Source: CBDBZL01 sp965213545
Lineage (GTDB): Bacteria; Pseudomonadota; Alphaproteobacteria; Sphingomonadales; Sphingomonadaceae
DNA length: 64,000 nucleotides
NCBI GenBank assembly: GCA_965213545.1
Contig: CBDBZL010000002.1
Span: 806,001 to 870,000, forward strand
Reading direction: 5' to 3'
The position numbers were made by a program, and so were the translations under genes. The notes below the pieces were generated by a model, which was not told the DNA's origin, ran no database searches, and saw only the letters and a list, made by a program, of their open reading frames with translations. This document shows positions 56,566 through 64,000 of this stretch, piece after piece; positions within the stretch are counted from its first letter, which is position 1, and the number at the start of each line of letters is the position of its first letter.

Positions 56566-57408
56566 CTAGGCGCGCGCTCCGCTCACCGCCTGATGTCCCA
56601 AAGGCCCCGCGCCCTCGCCCAGACCCGGCGCCCGGACCAGCGCCTCGCGCACGAAGCGCCGGGCTAGTCGCACCGCATGTTCGAGCGGCTGGCCATGACC
56701 CAGCAGGGTGGCGATCGCCGAGGCCAAGGTGCAGCCGGTGCCGTGCGTGTGGCGCGTGTCGATCCGCGAATCTTCGAACACCGCCGCCCGCCCGTCGGGG
56801 TCGACCAGCACGTCGAAAACCCGCTCGCCCGGCGAGCCTGCGCCGCGTTCACCCTCGCCCGCGTGACCGCCCTTGGCGAGCACCGCGCAATCATGACGCT
56901 CAGCAAGCAACGCGGCCGCTTCGGTCACCGCCTCGATGCTGTCCAGCTCGCTCCTGCCTGTCAGCGCCGCGAGTTCGGGGAGATTGGGCGTGACCAACCG
57001 GGCGAGCGCCATCAGCGGCTCGAACCCGGCAATGGTCGCCCGGTCCGCCAGCACCGCGCCGCTGGTCGCCACCATGACCGGGTCGAACACCACCGGACAC
57101 ACCGCATGGTCGGTTGCGGCGAGCCGCTCGGCGACCAACGCGGCAATCGCGGGCGAGCCCAGCATACCGATCTTCACCACATCGGCGCCGATATCTTCCA
57201 GACAGGCGTCGATCTGCGCCGCCACCAGTTCCGGCGACAGCACCTCCACGGCCTGGACCCCACGCGTATTCTGCGCGGTGATCGCGGTGATCGCGCTCAT
57301 GGCATAGCCGCTGAGCATGGTGATGGTCTTGATATCGGCCTGCACTCCCGCGCCGCCCGAACTGTCGGAGCCGGCAATGACCAAAATGCGGGGTGGGGTG
57401 TCTTCCAT
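56566..57408 (-). CDS. thiD: Hydroxymethylpyrimidine/phosphomethylpyrimidine kinase
   Basis: Phosphorylates HMP and HMP-P for thiamine synthesis. Length is 280 aa. The ribokinase-like fold shows LVIAGSDSSGGAGVQADIKT, AITAQNTRGVQAVEV, VFDPVMVATSGA and the catalytic loop THGTGCTLASAIA. I chose ATG 57408 (EDTPPRILVIAGSD); upstream codons look non-coding. It follows glmM on the same strand after about 105 bases. I see no TPP riboswitch. Confidence 0.93.
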   Translation of the reverse strand: MEDTPPRILVIAGSDSSGGAGVQADIKTITMLSGYAMSAITAITAQNTRGVQAVEVLSPELVAAQIDACLEDIGADVVKIGMLGSPAIAALVAERLAATDHAVCPVVFDPVMVATSGAVLADRATIAGFEPLMALARLVTPNLPELAALTGRSELDSIEAVTEAAALLAERHDCAVLAKGGHAGEGERGAGSPGERVFDVLVDPDGRAAVFEDSRIDTRHTHGTGCTLASAIATLLGHGQPLEHAVRLARRFVREALVRAPGLGEGAGPLGHQAVSGARA

Positions 57409-57513
57409 CGACCTGCCCCTAGCGGCTGGCGGGCGCGCTTGCCACTCCCGCCGCGTCACGCCCGCCGCCCGGGTCTGGCACGCGCATGTTTCAAGCGCTG
57501 GCGGACGCTGATC

Positions 57514-58857
57514 TCACGCCGCCTGTGCCACCACCTTGCAGATATCGTTGACCACCTGGTGGACGAGGCGTTCGTCGTCCCCTTCGGCCATCACCCGGAT
57601 GACGGGCTCGGTGCCCGACTTGCGGATCACCACGCGCCCGCCCGCGCCAAGCTCGGCCTCGGCATCGGCAATGGCGCGGCGCACCTGCGGTTCGTCCAGC
57701 GGATCGCCCGCGCCGTCCTCGTAACGCACGTTGCGCAGCAGTTGCGGCACCGGATCGAACAGATGCAGCACCTCGCTTGCTCGCCGGCCAGAACGGACCA
57801 GCGCGGCAAGCACCTGCAAGGCGGCAATGGTGCCATCACCGGTAGTGGCGTGGTCGGTCAGGATCATGTGGCCCGACTGTTCGCCGCCGACATTGTAACC
57901 GCCCGACCGCATCGCCTCGAGCACGTGGCGATCGCCCACCCTGGTTCTTACGAGCGCCAGTCCGCGCCCACTCAGGAAGCGCTCCAGCCCCAGGTTGGAC
58001 ATGATCGTCGCCACCACGCCGCCGCCTTTCAGCTGACCTTCCTCGGCCAGGCGCGAGCCGATCAGCGCCATGATCTGGTCGCCATCGACCGGCCGGCCGC
58101 GTTCGTCGATCACGATCAGCCGGTCCGCATCGCCATCGAGCGCAATGCCGATATCGGCGCGCACCTCGACCACCTTGGCGCGGATGGCCTCGAGATGGGT
58201 CGAGCCCACCCCCTCGTTGATATTGGTGCCATCGGGATCGACGCCCAGCGCGATCACTTCGGCGCCCAGTTCCCAGATCGCCGCCGGAGCGACCGAATAG
58301 GCGGCACCATGCGCGCAATCCACCACAATCCTGAGGCCATCGAGCCGGACATCGGCGGGCAGCGAGGCCTTGACCGCGTGAATGTAGCGCCCGCGCGCAT
58401 CCTCGATCCGCCAGGCCCGGCCGATCGCGCTGCCCTCGGCGAGCGGCTGCTCGCTTGTCAGCCCCGCCTCGATCGCCTCCTCGTCGGCGTCCGACAGCTT
58501 GAAGCCGTCGGGTCCGAACAGCTTGATCCCGTTATCGGCATAGGGGTTGTGGCTGGCCGAAATCATCACTCCCAGGTCCGCCCGCATCTCGCGGGTAAGC
58601 AGCGCCACCGCAGGCGTGGGCAGCGGTCCGGTCATGATGACGTCCATCCCCACACTGGTGAAGCCGGCAACCAGCGCAGTCTCCATCATGTAGCCCGAGA
58701 GCCGCGTGTCCTTGCCGATCACCACCCGGTGACGATGCTCGCCGCGCTGGAAGTGCTGGCCCGCCGCCTGCCCCACCTTCATCGCTAGCGCCGCGGTCAG
58801 CCGGCTGGAATTGGCCCTGCCGCGGATGCCGTCGGTGCCGAAATACTTGCGCGCCAT
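57514..58857 (-). CDS. glmM: Phosphoglucosamine mutase
   Basis: Converts glucosamine-6-phosphate to glucosamine-1-phosphate for UDP-GlcNAc and cell-wall synthesis. Length is 447 aa from ATG 58857 (ARKYFGTDGIRGRAN). The phosphoserine loop is GVMISASHNPYADN, the metal loop is ALDGDADRLIVID, and the sugar-binding GGEQSGHMIL and RKSGTEPVIRVMAE are present. thiD lies downstream; sodB is divergent. Confidence 0.97.
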   Translation of the reverse strand: MARKYFGTDGIRGRANSSRLTAALAMKVGQAAGQHFQRGEHRHRVVIGKDTRLSGYMMETALVAGFTSVGMDVIMTGPLPTPAVALLTREMRADLGVMISASHNPYADNGIKLFGPDGFKLSDADEEAIEAGLTSEQPLAEGSAIGRAWRIEDARGRYIHAVKASLPADVRLDGLRIVVDCAHGAAYSVAPAAIWELGAEVIALGVDPDGTNINEGVGSTHLEAIRAKVVEVRADIGIALDGDADRLIVIDERGRPVDGDQIMALIGSRLAEEGQLKGGGVVATIMSNLGLERFLSGRGLALVRTRVGDRHVLEAMRSGGYNVGGEQSGHMILTDHATTGDGTIAALQVLAALVRSGRRASEVLHLFDPVPQLLRNVRYEDGAGDPLDEPQVRRAIADAEAELGAGGRVVIRKSGTEPVIRVMAEGDDERLVHQVVNDICKVVAQAA

Positions 58858-59104
58858 GTCGTCCCCCCGATTGCGGTGCCGGCCCGCGCGATGGCCGGCC
58901 GACTGCATTTTCACTGTGCATTGCCTTCACCGTGCATTGCCGCCTTCGCCGGGCTTTGTCACGCATGCTGGACAAACGGGCGGACCGGGTTGTGGCGGCA
59001 ACGCCAGGGGTGAGAATTGCTCGCAACTGAAACACGCGTCCGTCCGCTGCGTTGGCCTGATGAGCCCTTACGAAAAACAAAATCCCAAGGAAGGATGAAA
59101 AGCC

Positions 59105-59716
59105 ATGGCTTTCCAACTCATGCCGCTGCCCTATGACGGCGAGGCGCTGGCGCCGGTAATTTCCGCCGAGACGCTGAGCTATCACCACGGCAAGCATCAC
59201 AAGGCCTATGTCGAGAAGACCAATGCCGCGATCGAGGGGACGCCGCACGAGGGCAAGCCGATCGAGGCGGTGATTGCTGCTGCGCGCGGCAGCGATCAGG
59301 GGTTGTTCAACAACTCCGCGCAGAGCTGGAACCACGGCTTCTACTGGCATTCGCTCAGCCCGAGCACCAACGGCCCGTCGGGCGATCTGGCGGACAGCAT
59401 CGATGCCTCGTTCGGCTCGCTTGCCGAGTTCAACAAGCAACTCGCGGCGCGTGGTGCAGGGCATTTCGCCAGCGGCTGGGTCTGGCTTGCCTCCAAGGAC
59501 GGCAAGCTCACGATCGAGGAGACGCATGACGGCGACACGCTGGCCGATCAGAATATGGTGCCGCTGTTGACCATCGATGTGTGGGAACATGCCTATTATC
59601 TCGATCACCAGAATGCCCGGCCGAGCTATCTTCAGGCAGTAATCGAAAACCACCTCAACTGGGATTTCGCCGCCGACAACCTGGCGCGTGACGAGGTCTG
59701 GAAATATCCGGACTGA
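59105..59716 (+). CDS. sodB: Superoxide dismutase (Fe type)
   Basis: A 203-aa cytosolic superoxide dismutase. Metal ligands are in TLSYHHGKHHKAYV (His), AQSWNHGFYWHS (His), and TIDVWEHAYYLDHQNARP (Asp and His). The residue pattern ASGWVWLA and the FNNSAQSWNHGF run favour the iron form. A strong AAGGAAGG ribosome binding site precedes it. A terminator hairpin follows at about 59743-59777. The 247-base region upstream is shared with glmM. Confidence 0.97.
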   Translation: MAFQLMPLPYDGEALAPVISAETLSYHHGKHHKAYVEKTNAAIEGTPHEGKPIEAVIAAARGSDQGLFNNSAQSWNHGFYWHSLSPSTNGPSGDLADSIDASFGSLAEFNKQLAARGAGHFASGWVWLASKDGKLTIEETHDGDTLADQNMVPLLTIDVWEHAYYLDHQNARPSYLQAVIENHLNWDFAADNLARDEVWKYPD

Positions 59717-59742
59717 AGTCGGTCAGAGTTGGCGAACGCTAC

Positions 59743-59777
59743 AAGGCCCGCCCCGGATTGCCGGCGGCGGGCCTTTT
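59743..59777 (+). terminator. Intrinsic terminator after sodB
   Basis: AAGGCCCGCC (59743-59752) pairs perfectly with GGCGGGCCTT (59766-59775), and TTTT follows. It lies between the converging sodB and VOC genes and can serve sodB and possibly both. Confidence 0.9.
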
Positions 59778-59783
59778 CCCTCT

Positions 59784-60170
59784 TCAACCCCCTGCCGTCG
59801 CTTCCCATCCATCGGGCGGTGTCTGCTTGACCGCCATCATATGGCCGGCTGGTCCGCGGAAATATTGCCAGATGAAGCCGTTCCATTCCCCGATGTCACC
59901 GATGAGTTCGACGCCCGCCGCCTCGAGTTCCGCGCGCGCGGTGCCGACATTGTCGACCTCGAAGGCCATCACCGGAGGGCTGGTCCGCGAGCGACCGGCG
60001 GTACCCGGTCCGAAGATCTCGAGCACCTGCCGGTCAGCGACCTGGAGCATGGCGATCCCGCGCGCATCCTCGACAGCAACGCGGATGCCCATGACATCGC
60101 GAAAGAATGCCAGCGCGGGCTCGAACTCATCCACACCGATGCCAAGCCACGAAAAGCCGATTACCCTCAT
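59784..60170 (-). CDS. VOC-superfamily (glyoxalase-like) protein
   Basis: A 128-aa single VOC domain: FSWLGIGVDEFEPALAFFRDVMGIRVAVED at the start and FEVDNVGTARAELEAAGVELIGD in the second half. VOC proteins bind a metal through His and Glu. Here a His is seen only in the last module (GPAGHMMAVKQ) and Glu in LEIFGPG, so activity is unclear. The function is unknown. ATG 60170 overlaps the AI-2E permease stop (ATGA). Confidence 0.85.
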   Translation of the reverse strand: MRVIGFSWLGIGVDEFEPALAFFRDVMGIRVAVEDARGIAMLQVADRQVLEIFGPGTAGRSRTSPPVMAFEVDNVGTARAELEAAGVELIGDIGEWNGFIWQYFRGPAGHMMAVKQTPPDGWEATAGG

Positions 60171-61435
60171 CGCCCGCCGTCCGGTACCATATCCTCCACG
60201 TCGCTGCGGCCATGATTGCCGAACAAAGGCTCGCCGAACAGGAAGCCGATGAGGTTGGGCCGGCCCAGATGATCGAACAATGCGGTCACTGTGAGCAGGA
60301 TCGGGATGGACAACAGCGCGCCCGTCACCCCCCAGATCCAGCTGAAATAGCTCAGCGCCAGCAGGATCATCACCGGGTTCATGGTGAAGCGCGCACCCAG
60401 CACCGCCGGCGTGACGGCGTTTGCTTCGATGGCATGGAGTGTAAGATAGGCGGCTGCGGGTATAAGGCCGATCAGCGGGCTGTCCGCGGTGCCCAGGCCG
60501 AACAGGACCAGCAGCCCGGTCATGACGAGCGGGCCTATGTAGGGCAAGAAATTGAGCAGCATCGCCAGCCCGCCCCACATGATCGGCGCCTTCAGCCCCA
60601 GCGCGAGGGCGCCGGTCGCCACCACCACGCCGACACCCAGATTGATCATCCCGACCGTCAGGATATAGGCCGCCACCCTGTCCTGCACGTCGCGCATCAC
60701 CCGCGCGGCCTTGAGACTGGCGCCAAAATCGTGCCGATCCAGCAGCAGGCGGCGTCTGAGACGGATGCGCGCCTCGATCATGAAGAAGGCCATAAGCAAC
60801 GTCAGCAGCACCTCGATCACCACGATGGGGGTGGCAAAGGCGAGCTGCTCGAGGATGGACGGCCCCGCCAGAACAACTTCGCGCCCAACCTCGCTGCCGA
60901 TGATACGCGATACCTGCGCATTCAACTGCGCCAGCCAGGCCAGCATTCCCGTCAAGGCGCTGAAATGTTCGCCGATCCGCTCGATCATCTGCGGCACTTC
61001 GGCGAACAACGTGATAGCCGGGCGCAGCACCACCGTAAGCGCCATGCTGATGATCGCCAGCAGCACCATGATCGCCAGCAGCGAGGCGACGAAATTGGGC
61101 ACCCCAAGCATGGCCAGCCGATCGGCGAGCGGGGAGAGGATGATGGTGAGCACGATGGCGGTGAACAGCGGTAGGAACACCACCGAGCCGATCGACAGCA
61201 CGAAGGGAAGCGCCAGGAACACGCCCACCGCCAACAGCACCACCAACGCCGATAAGAGCCGCAGTTGCGGGGCTTCTACGGATTGTCCGACCGGTATTTT
61301 AGACCTGTCCGCGGTATCTTCCAAGGCCGCCGTGCCGCCCTGTACGCCGGACGCATTGGCGACCGGTTCAGCGCCAAATATTTTGGCGGTGGGTGGCGCC
61401 GATGCACCCTGGTTTGAGTTCACCTCGAGTTTCAT
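60167..61435 (-). CDS. AI-2E-family transporter (TqsA/PerM type)
   Basis: A 422-aa membrane protein. A disordered N-terminus is followed by about eight helices in the AI-2E family arrangement. LLNFLPYIGPLVMTGLLVLFG is the conserved signature, with LTLHAIEANAVTPAVLG and ALSYFSWIWGVTGALLSIPILLTV near the end. The substrate is unknown; despite the name, autoinducer-2 transport is rarely shown, and Na+/H+ exchange or metabolite export occurs. I chose ATG 61435; a start at 61453 is also open. It is coupled to the VOC gene by ATGA. Confidence 0.9.
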   Translation of the reverse strand: MKLEVNSNQGASAPPTAKIFGAEPVANASGVQGGTAALEDTADRSKIPVGQSVEAPQLRLLSALVVLLAVGVFLALPFVLSIGSVVFLPLFTAIVLTIILSPLADRLAMLGVPNFVASLLAIMVLLAIISMALTVVLRPAITLFAEVPQMIERIGEHFSALTGMLAWLAQLNAQVSRIIGSEVGREVVLAGPSILEQLAFATPIVVIEVLLTLLMAFFMIEARIRLRRRLLLDRHDFGASLKAARVMRDVQDRVAAYILTVGMINLGVGVVVATGALALGLKAPIMWGGLAMLLNFLPYIGPLVMTGLLVLFGLGTADSPLIGLIPAAAYLTLHAIEANAVTPAVLGARFTMNPVMILLALSYFSWIWGVTGALLSIPILLTVTALFDHLGRPNLIGFLFGEPLFGNHGRSDVEDMVPDGGR

Positions 61436-61557
61436 TCTGGCCCGCCCTACCACGCGGTCGCTAAGGAAGCATTAGCATCCCGTGCGGACCGGACGCCATC
61501 ATGACTGCTCGTGAACCATAGGACCATGATCCGACCGTGGAACGGACGGCCAGAAGC

Positions 61558-62187
61558 CTAGCGGGTCGCCTCGGCCTTGCCCCTTCCCGCGGCCACCTCA
61601 TCGAGCTCCTGCAGGATGGCGCGATGCGCGGACGGGTCCCCGATCGCGCGATCGGGGATATCGCCATCCTCGATCATGCTCGACAAGGCAGCCCGCGCGC
61701 GACCCACGCGGCTTTTGATCGTGCCCACCGCGCAACGGCAGATATTAGCTGCCTCTTCGTAGGAGAATCCCCCCGCCCCGACCAACAGCAGCGCCTCGCG
61801 CCGCTCGGGGGGCAGGGTAAGGAGCGCGCGATGCAGGTCCGACAGATGCAGCGGCTCCTCCTGCCCGGCGGGTGCAGTAAGGATCCGCTCCGCGACATTC
61901 TCGTCATAGTCACCGCGGAAACGGTTCCGGCGCATGTCGGTGAGATAGGCGTTTCTCAGGATAACGAATGTCCAGGCGCGCATCGAGGTGCCCGGCTCGA
62001 AGCGCTCCTGAGCGGCCCAGGCCTTGAGCAGCGTCTCCTGCACCAGGTCGTCGGCCATGTCGGGGCGGCCGCACAAGCCCCTTGCGAAGGCACGCAGATG
62101 CGGCACTACCTCGGTTAGTTCGCGTTTGAAGTCGCGCTTGTCCTGCGCGCTGCGCGGCGGCGGGGGCGGCTTGTCTTGAGCGCTCAT
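61558..62187 (-). CDS. ecfG: General stress response ECF sigma factor EcfG
   Basis: The alphaproteobacterial EcfG-type sigma factor, 209 aa. Region 2 has HLRAFARGLCGRPDMADDLVQETLLKAWAAQERFEPGTSMRAWTF and region 4 has LPPERREALLLVGAGGFSYEEAANICRCAVGTIKSRVGRAR, both typical of this group. It directs RNA polymerase to GGAAC-N16-17-CGTT promoters. It is held by NepR until phosphorylated PhyR sequesters NepR. Its ATG overlaps the nepR stop (ATGA). PhyR itself is not in the window. Confidence 0.95.
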   Translation of the reverse strand: MSAQDKPPPPPRSAQDKRDFKRELTEVVPHLRAFARGLCGRPDMADDLVQETLLKAWAAQERFEPGTSMRAWTFVILRNAYLTDMRRNRFRGDYDENVAERILTAPAGQEEPLHLSDLHRALLTLPPERREALLLVGAGGFSYEEAANICRCAVGTIKSRVGRARAALSSMIEDGDIPDRAIGDPSAHRAILQELDEVAAGRGKAEATR

Positions 62188-62378
62188 TTACCGGGTGTGC
62201 TGTCGTCGAGCTTGGATAGCAAGGCCTCGAAGTTCTTGGGCAGAGGCTCTTCCAGAACCGAATCGTAAAGCCGCCTGAGGCCATGCGTCCAGTCGGGATC
62301 GGCGCTTTCGGCGCGGCTGGTCTTGCGCTGCTGGCGAGCACCTGCCTGGTTCGCCGCGTGACTGTCTCGATCGCTCAT
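62184..62378 (-). CDS. nepR: Anti-sigma factor NepR
   Basis: A 64-aa protein that binds EcfG in unstressed cells. The core helices are readable: LRRLYDSVLEEPLPKNFEALLSKLD. The N-terminus is charged and flexible. The typical nepR-ecfG order is kept, with an ATGA overlap. It is preceded by an EcfG-type promoter about 180 bases upstream, which provides positive autoregulation. Confidence 0.95.
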   Translation of the reverse strand: MSDRDSHAANQAGARQQRKTSRAESADPDWTHGLRRLYDSVLEEPLPKNFEALLSKLDDSTPGK

Positions 62379-62781
62379 GCTCGCCTTTGCAAAACCCCGT
62401 CTCTTGTCCCGACCAGTCGCGCTTGCCCGCTCCTAGCACTGATAAATCAGCGCGGCAAAGCCGTCGCGGCGATAAGCCAGGACCGGTGAAGGCCCGTTCG
62501 GCCATTGCCTGTTGAAAGCATGGCACGCCGGGCAACCCATCAAGGGTTAGGAAATGGGAACGATATCTCCCCACTCCTGTTCCCCGGAGCAAGCACGCGC
62601 CCAGTCGCGCGGCCTGTCGTTAGCCGGGATCGATGCGCCAGAAGCGCTTGTCGCCCGGGCCTGCCGGCACGGGCAATGGGCTGAGCCTGCCAAAGGGTGG
62701 CACAAGGGCACCCGTTCGCACCTGGGGATTGATGTCTTGGCGGGATATGTTTCGGGCATACCAAGCCGGACGAAACGGTGG
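62379..62781. other. Divergent control region between nepR and the CHASE kinase
   Basis: This 403-base region holds the bidirectional EcfG promoter at 62557-62583. The rest shows no gene. A short plus-strand frame from a TTG at 62737 joins the kinase frame and may be its true N-terminus. Confidence 0.6.
62557..62583. promoter_or_regulatory. EcfG promoter readable on both strands
   Basis: On the minus strand GGAAC (62583-62579), 16 bases, then CGTT (62562-62559) matches the EcfG consensus exactly and points at nepR-ecfG. On the plus strand GGAAC (62557-62561), 16 bases, then TGTT (62578-62581) is a one-mismatch version pointing at the kinase. Confidence 0.8.
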
Positions 62782-64000
62782 ATGGTACGCTACCCGCGAG
62801 CGGTTCCGCTGGCGATCTTCATCCTCATCGCCGCTGTCACCGTGCTCTCGATCTTCTCGATCGAGCGCAGCCAGGAGCAGCAGGAAGCCGCGTCGCTGCG
62901 CAACCGGGCGGTCGCGGTGGCATCGGCGCTGGAACGACGCGCTAATTCTTCGGCGGCCTATCTCAGGGCGGGAGCGGCGCTGCTCGCCAGCCTGCCCACG
63001 ATTGGCCAGGGCCAGTTCTCCCGCTTTGTCGCGGAACTGCGGCTCGATGCCGATTATCGCGGAACCGAAGGGATGGGCTGGGCGCCGATCCTTCCCGCCC
63101 GCGACGCCGAGGCGTTCGAGACGAGGATCAAGAGGGAAACACAGGGTGATTTCGCCATCTTCCCACGTCCAGGCGACCAGACCGAGATCATCGTTCCCGT
63201 TACCTATCTGCAGCCCGGAACCGAGCGCAACATGCGCGCCATGGGCTTCGACATGTATTCCGAAGCCACGCGCCGCAAAGCGATGAACGAGGCCGAGCGC
63301 ACCAGTCGGCCCACCGCTACCGATGGCGTCGTGCTGGTGCAGGAGGCGCAGAGCCGCGCGCCGGGCTTCGTCGTCTACATGCCCGTATTCGAGGCCACAC
63401 CCAATGGGCGCGAATTGAAGGGCTTTATCTACAGCCCGTTCCGCGCGGCCGACTTCCTCGGCTCGGCGCTCGAGCTGGAGGATGCGGGCAGCTACGCGGT
63501 GCGGCTTTATGATGGCGATCCGCAGACAGGCGCGCTTCTTGCCACCAGCGGCGGAACGACCGATCTCGATCACGAGACCGTCAGACAGACCATTTCGATC
63601 GCCAACAACGCTTGGGTGCTCGAGATCAGCAAGAACGAGCCGGGCGGGCTGTCGGGCCTGTCGATGGCAACGCTGATCTTCGGCCTGCTCGTCGCCAGCC
63701 TGCTGATGCTGCTGGTGCGCATGCTTACCCAGCAGGCCATCGAGGACGAGGCTTCGCTCAGATGGTTCGAGGAGCAGGCCTCGATCAGGAATTCGCTCAC
63801 CCGCGAGCTCAATCACCGGGTCAAGAACACGCTTGCCAACGTGCTTTCGATCATCGCGCTTACCCGCCGGCGGGCAACCGGGCTGGCGGATTTCGCCGAC
63901 GGACTGGACGGGCGGATCCGGGCGCTTTCCGCCACCCACGACCTGCTCACCGATTCGGACTGGGGGACCACGCCGGTGAGCGCGGTGATCGAAGCGGAGC
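62782..64000 (+). CDS. CHASE-domain HWE sensor histidine kinase, 3' end outside window
   Basis: The N-terminal part has a membrane helix (VPLAIFILIAAVTVLSIF) and a periplasmic CHASE sensory domain, with ELRLDADYRGTEGMGWAPIL and RNMRAMGFDMYSEATRRKAM as the family signature. A second helix (MATLIFGLLVASLLMLLVRML) follows. The kinase part begins with H-box RELNHRVKNTLANVLSIIALT, of the HWE/HisKA_2 group, and is cut at the window end. Start ATG 62782 is likely, although TTG 62737 would add RTKRW before it. Its place opposite nepR-ecfG suggests that it drives the general stress response through PhyR. Confidence 0.9.
   Translation, partial: MVRYPRAVPLAIFILIAAVTVLSIFSIERSQEQQEAASLRNRAVAVASALERRANSSAAYLRAGAALLASLPTIGQGQFSRFVAELRLDADYRGTEGMGWAPILPARDAEAFETRIKRETQGDFAIFPRPGDQTEIIVPVTYLQPGTERNMRAMGFDMYSEATRRKAMNEAERTSRPTATDGVVLVQEAQSRAPGFVVYMPVFEATPNGRELKGFIYSPFRAADFLGSALELEDAGSYAVRLYDGDPQTGALLATSGGTTDLDHETVRQTISIANNAWVLEISKNEPGGLSGLSMATLIFGLLVASLLMLLVRMLTQQAIEDEASLRWFEEQASIRNSLTRELNHRVKNTLANVLSIIALTRRRATGLADFADGLDGRIRALSATHDLLTDSDWGTTPVSAVIEAE

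Noticed and set aside
57250..57420. TPP riboswitch before thiD
   Set aside because: The 105-base gap to glmM contains no recognisable thi-box sequence.
56677..58788. 703-aa plus-strand frame opposite thiD and glmM
   Set aside because: It lies wholly over two unmistakable genes on the other strand and shows no domain of its own.

Overview
The window is about 64 kb of GC-rich chromosome from an alphaproteobacterium, most likely Sphingomonadales and within it the Erythrobacteraceae. Four things suggest this: a general stress module of EcfG and NepR beside an HWE-type sensor kinase; TonB receptors of the Xanthomonas/Caulobacter type; a PEP-CTERM protein of the PEPxxW sort; and gene orders such as murJ-trpS and Tim44-Smr that are usual in sphingomonads. 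The assignment rests on gene content and family knowledge, not on a search. Apart from one AT-rich gene between ruvA and ruvB, I see no phage, IS element, CRISPR array or plasmid gene.

Layout. 1-8.4 kb: coaBC (cut at its 5' end), dut, a DUF4136 lipoprotein, secB-murJ-trpS, a Tim44-like protein, an Smr protein and aroC. 8.6-12.1 kb: ruvA, the inserted membrane-protein gene, ruvB and a PEP-CTERM trypsin-like protease. 12.4-25.2 kb: acnA, a tiny divergent membrane protein, an EamA transporter, two L,D-transpeptidases around an HWE kinase, a lipoprotein, a histone-deacetylase-like hydrolase, mntP, ispG and a GAF-EAL protein. 25.3-32.5 kb: a minus-strand operon reading DUF4129, DUF4350, MoxR ATPase, DUF58, SpoIIM-like, RDD (frameshifted) and GNAT, mostly joined by ATGA overlaps. 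32.6-37.3 kb: pheA, a membrane-anchored cytochrome c, ppx/gppA-rlmE and a fatty acid hydroxylase.

37.4-42.5 kb holds two arsenosugar-type glycosyltransferases (TIGR04282/TIGR04283), an SDR epimerase, a mercuric-reductase-like flavoenzyme and a radical SAM enzyme. Together they look like an uncharacterised biosynthetic locus. A tRNA-Gln(CTG) follows. 42.7-47.3 kb pairs a TonB receptor with a divergent PhoD phosphatase and suggests phosphate-ester use. 47.3-53.3 kb is an iron(III) ABC importer with a Fur-box-like palindrome in front and a TonB receptor behind. 53.4-59.7 kb holds a PduO-type cobalamin adenosyltransferase, an ECF sigma/anti-sigma pair, a LOG-family protein, glmM-thiD and sodB. 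59.8-64 kb holds a VOC protein, an AI-2E-type permease, ecfG-nepR and a divergent CHASE/HWE kinase that runs off the end.

The most notable observations are: the foreign gene spliced into ruvAB with swapped start and stop signals; a single 25-bp element upstream of nepR that reads as an EcfG promoter on both strands; three genes whose starts appear to be CTG or ATC/ATA (a GNAT protein and two subunits of the iron importer); and a one-base frameshift plus 15-bp tandem repeats in the RDD gene.
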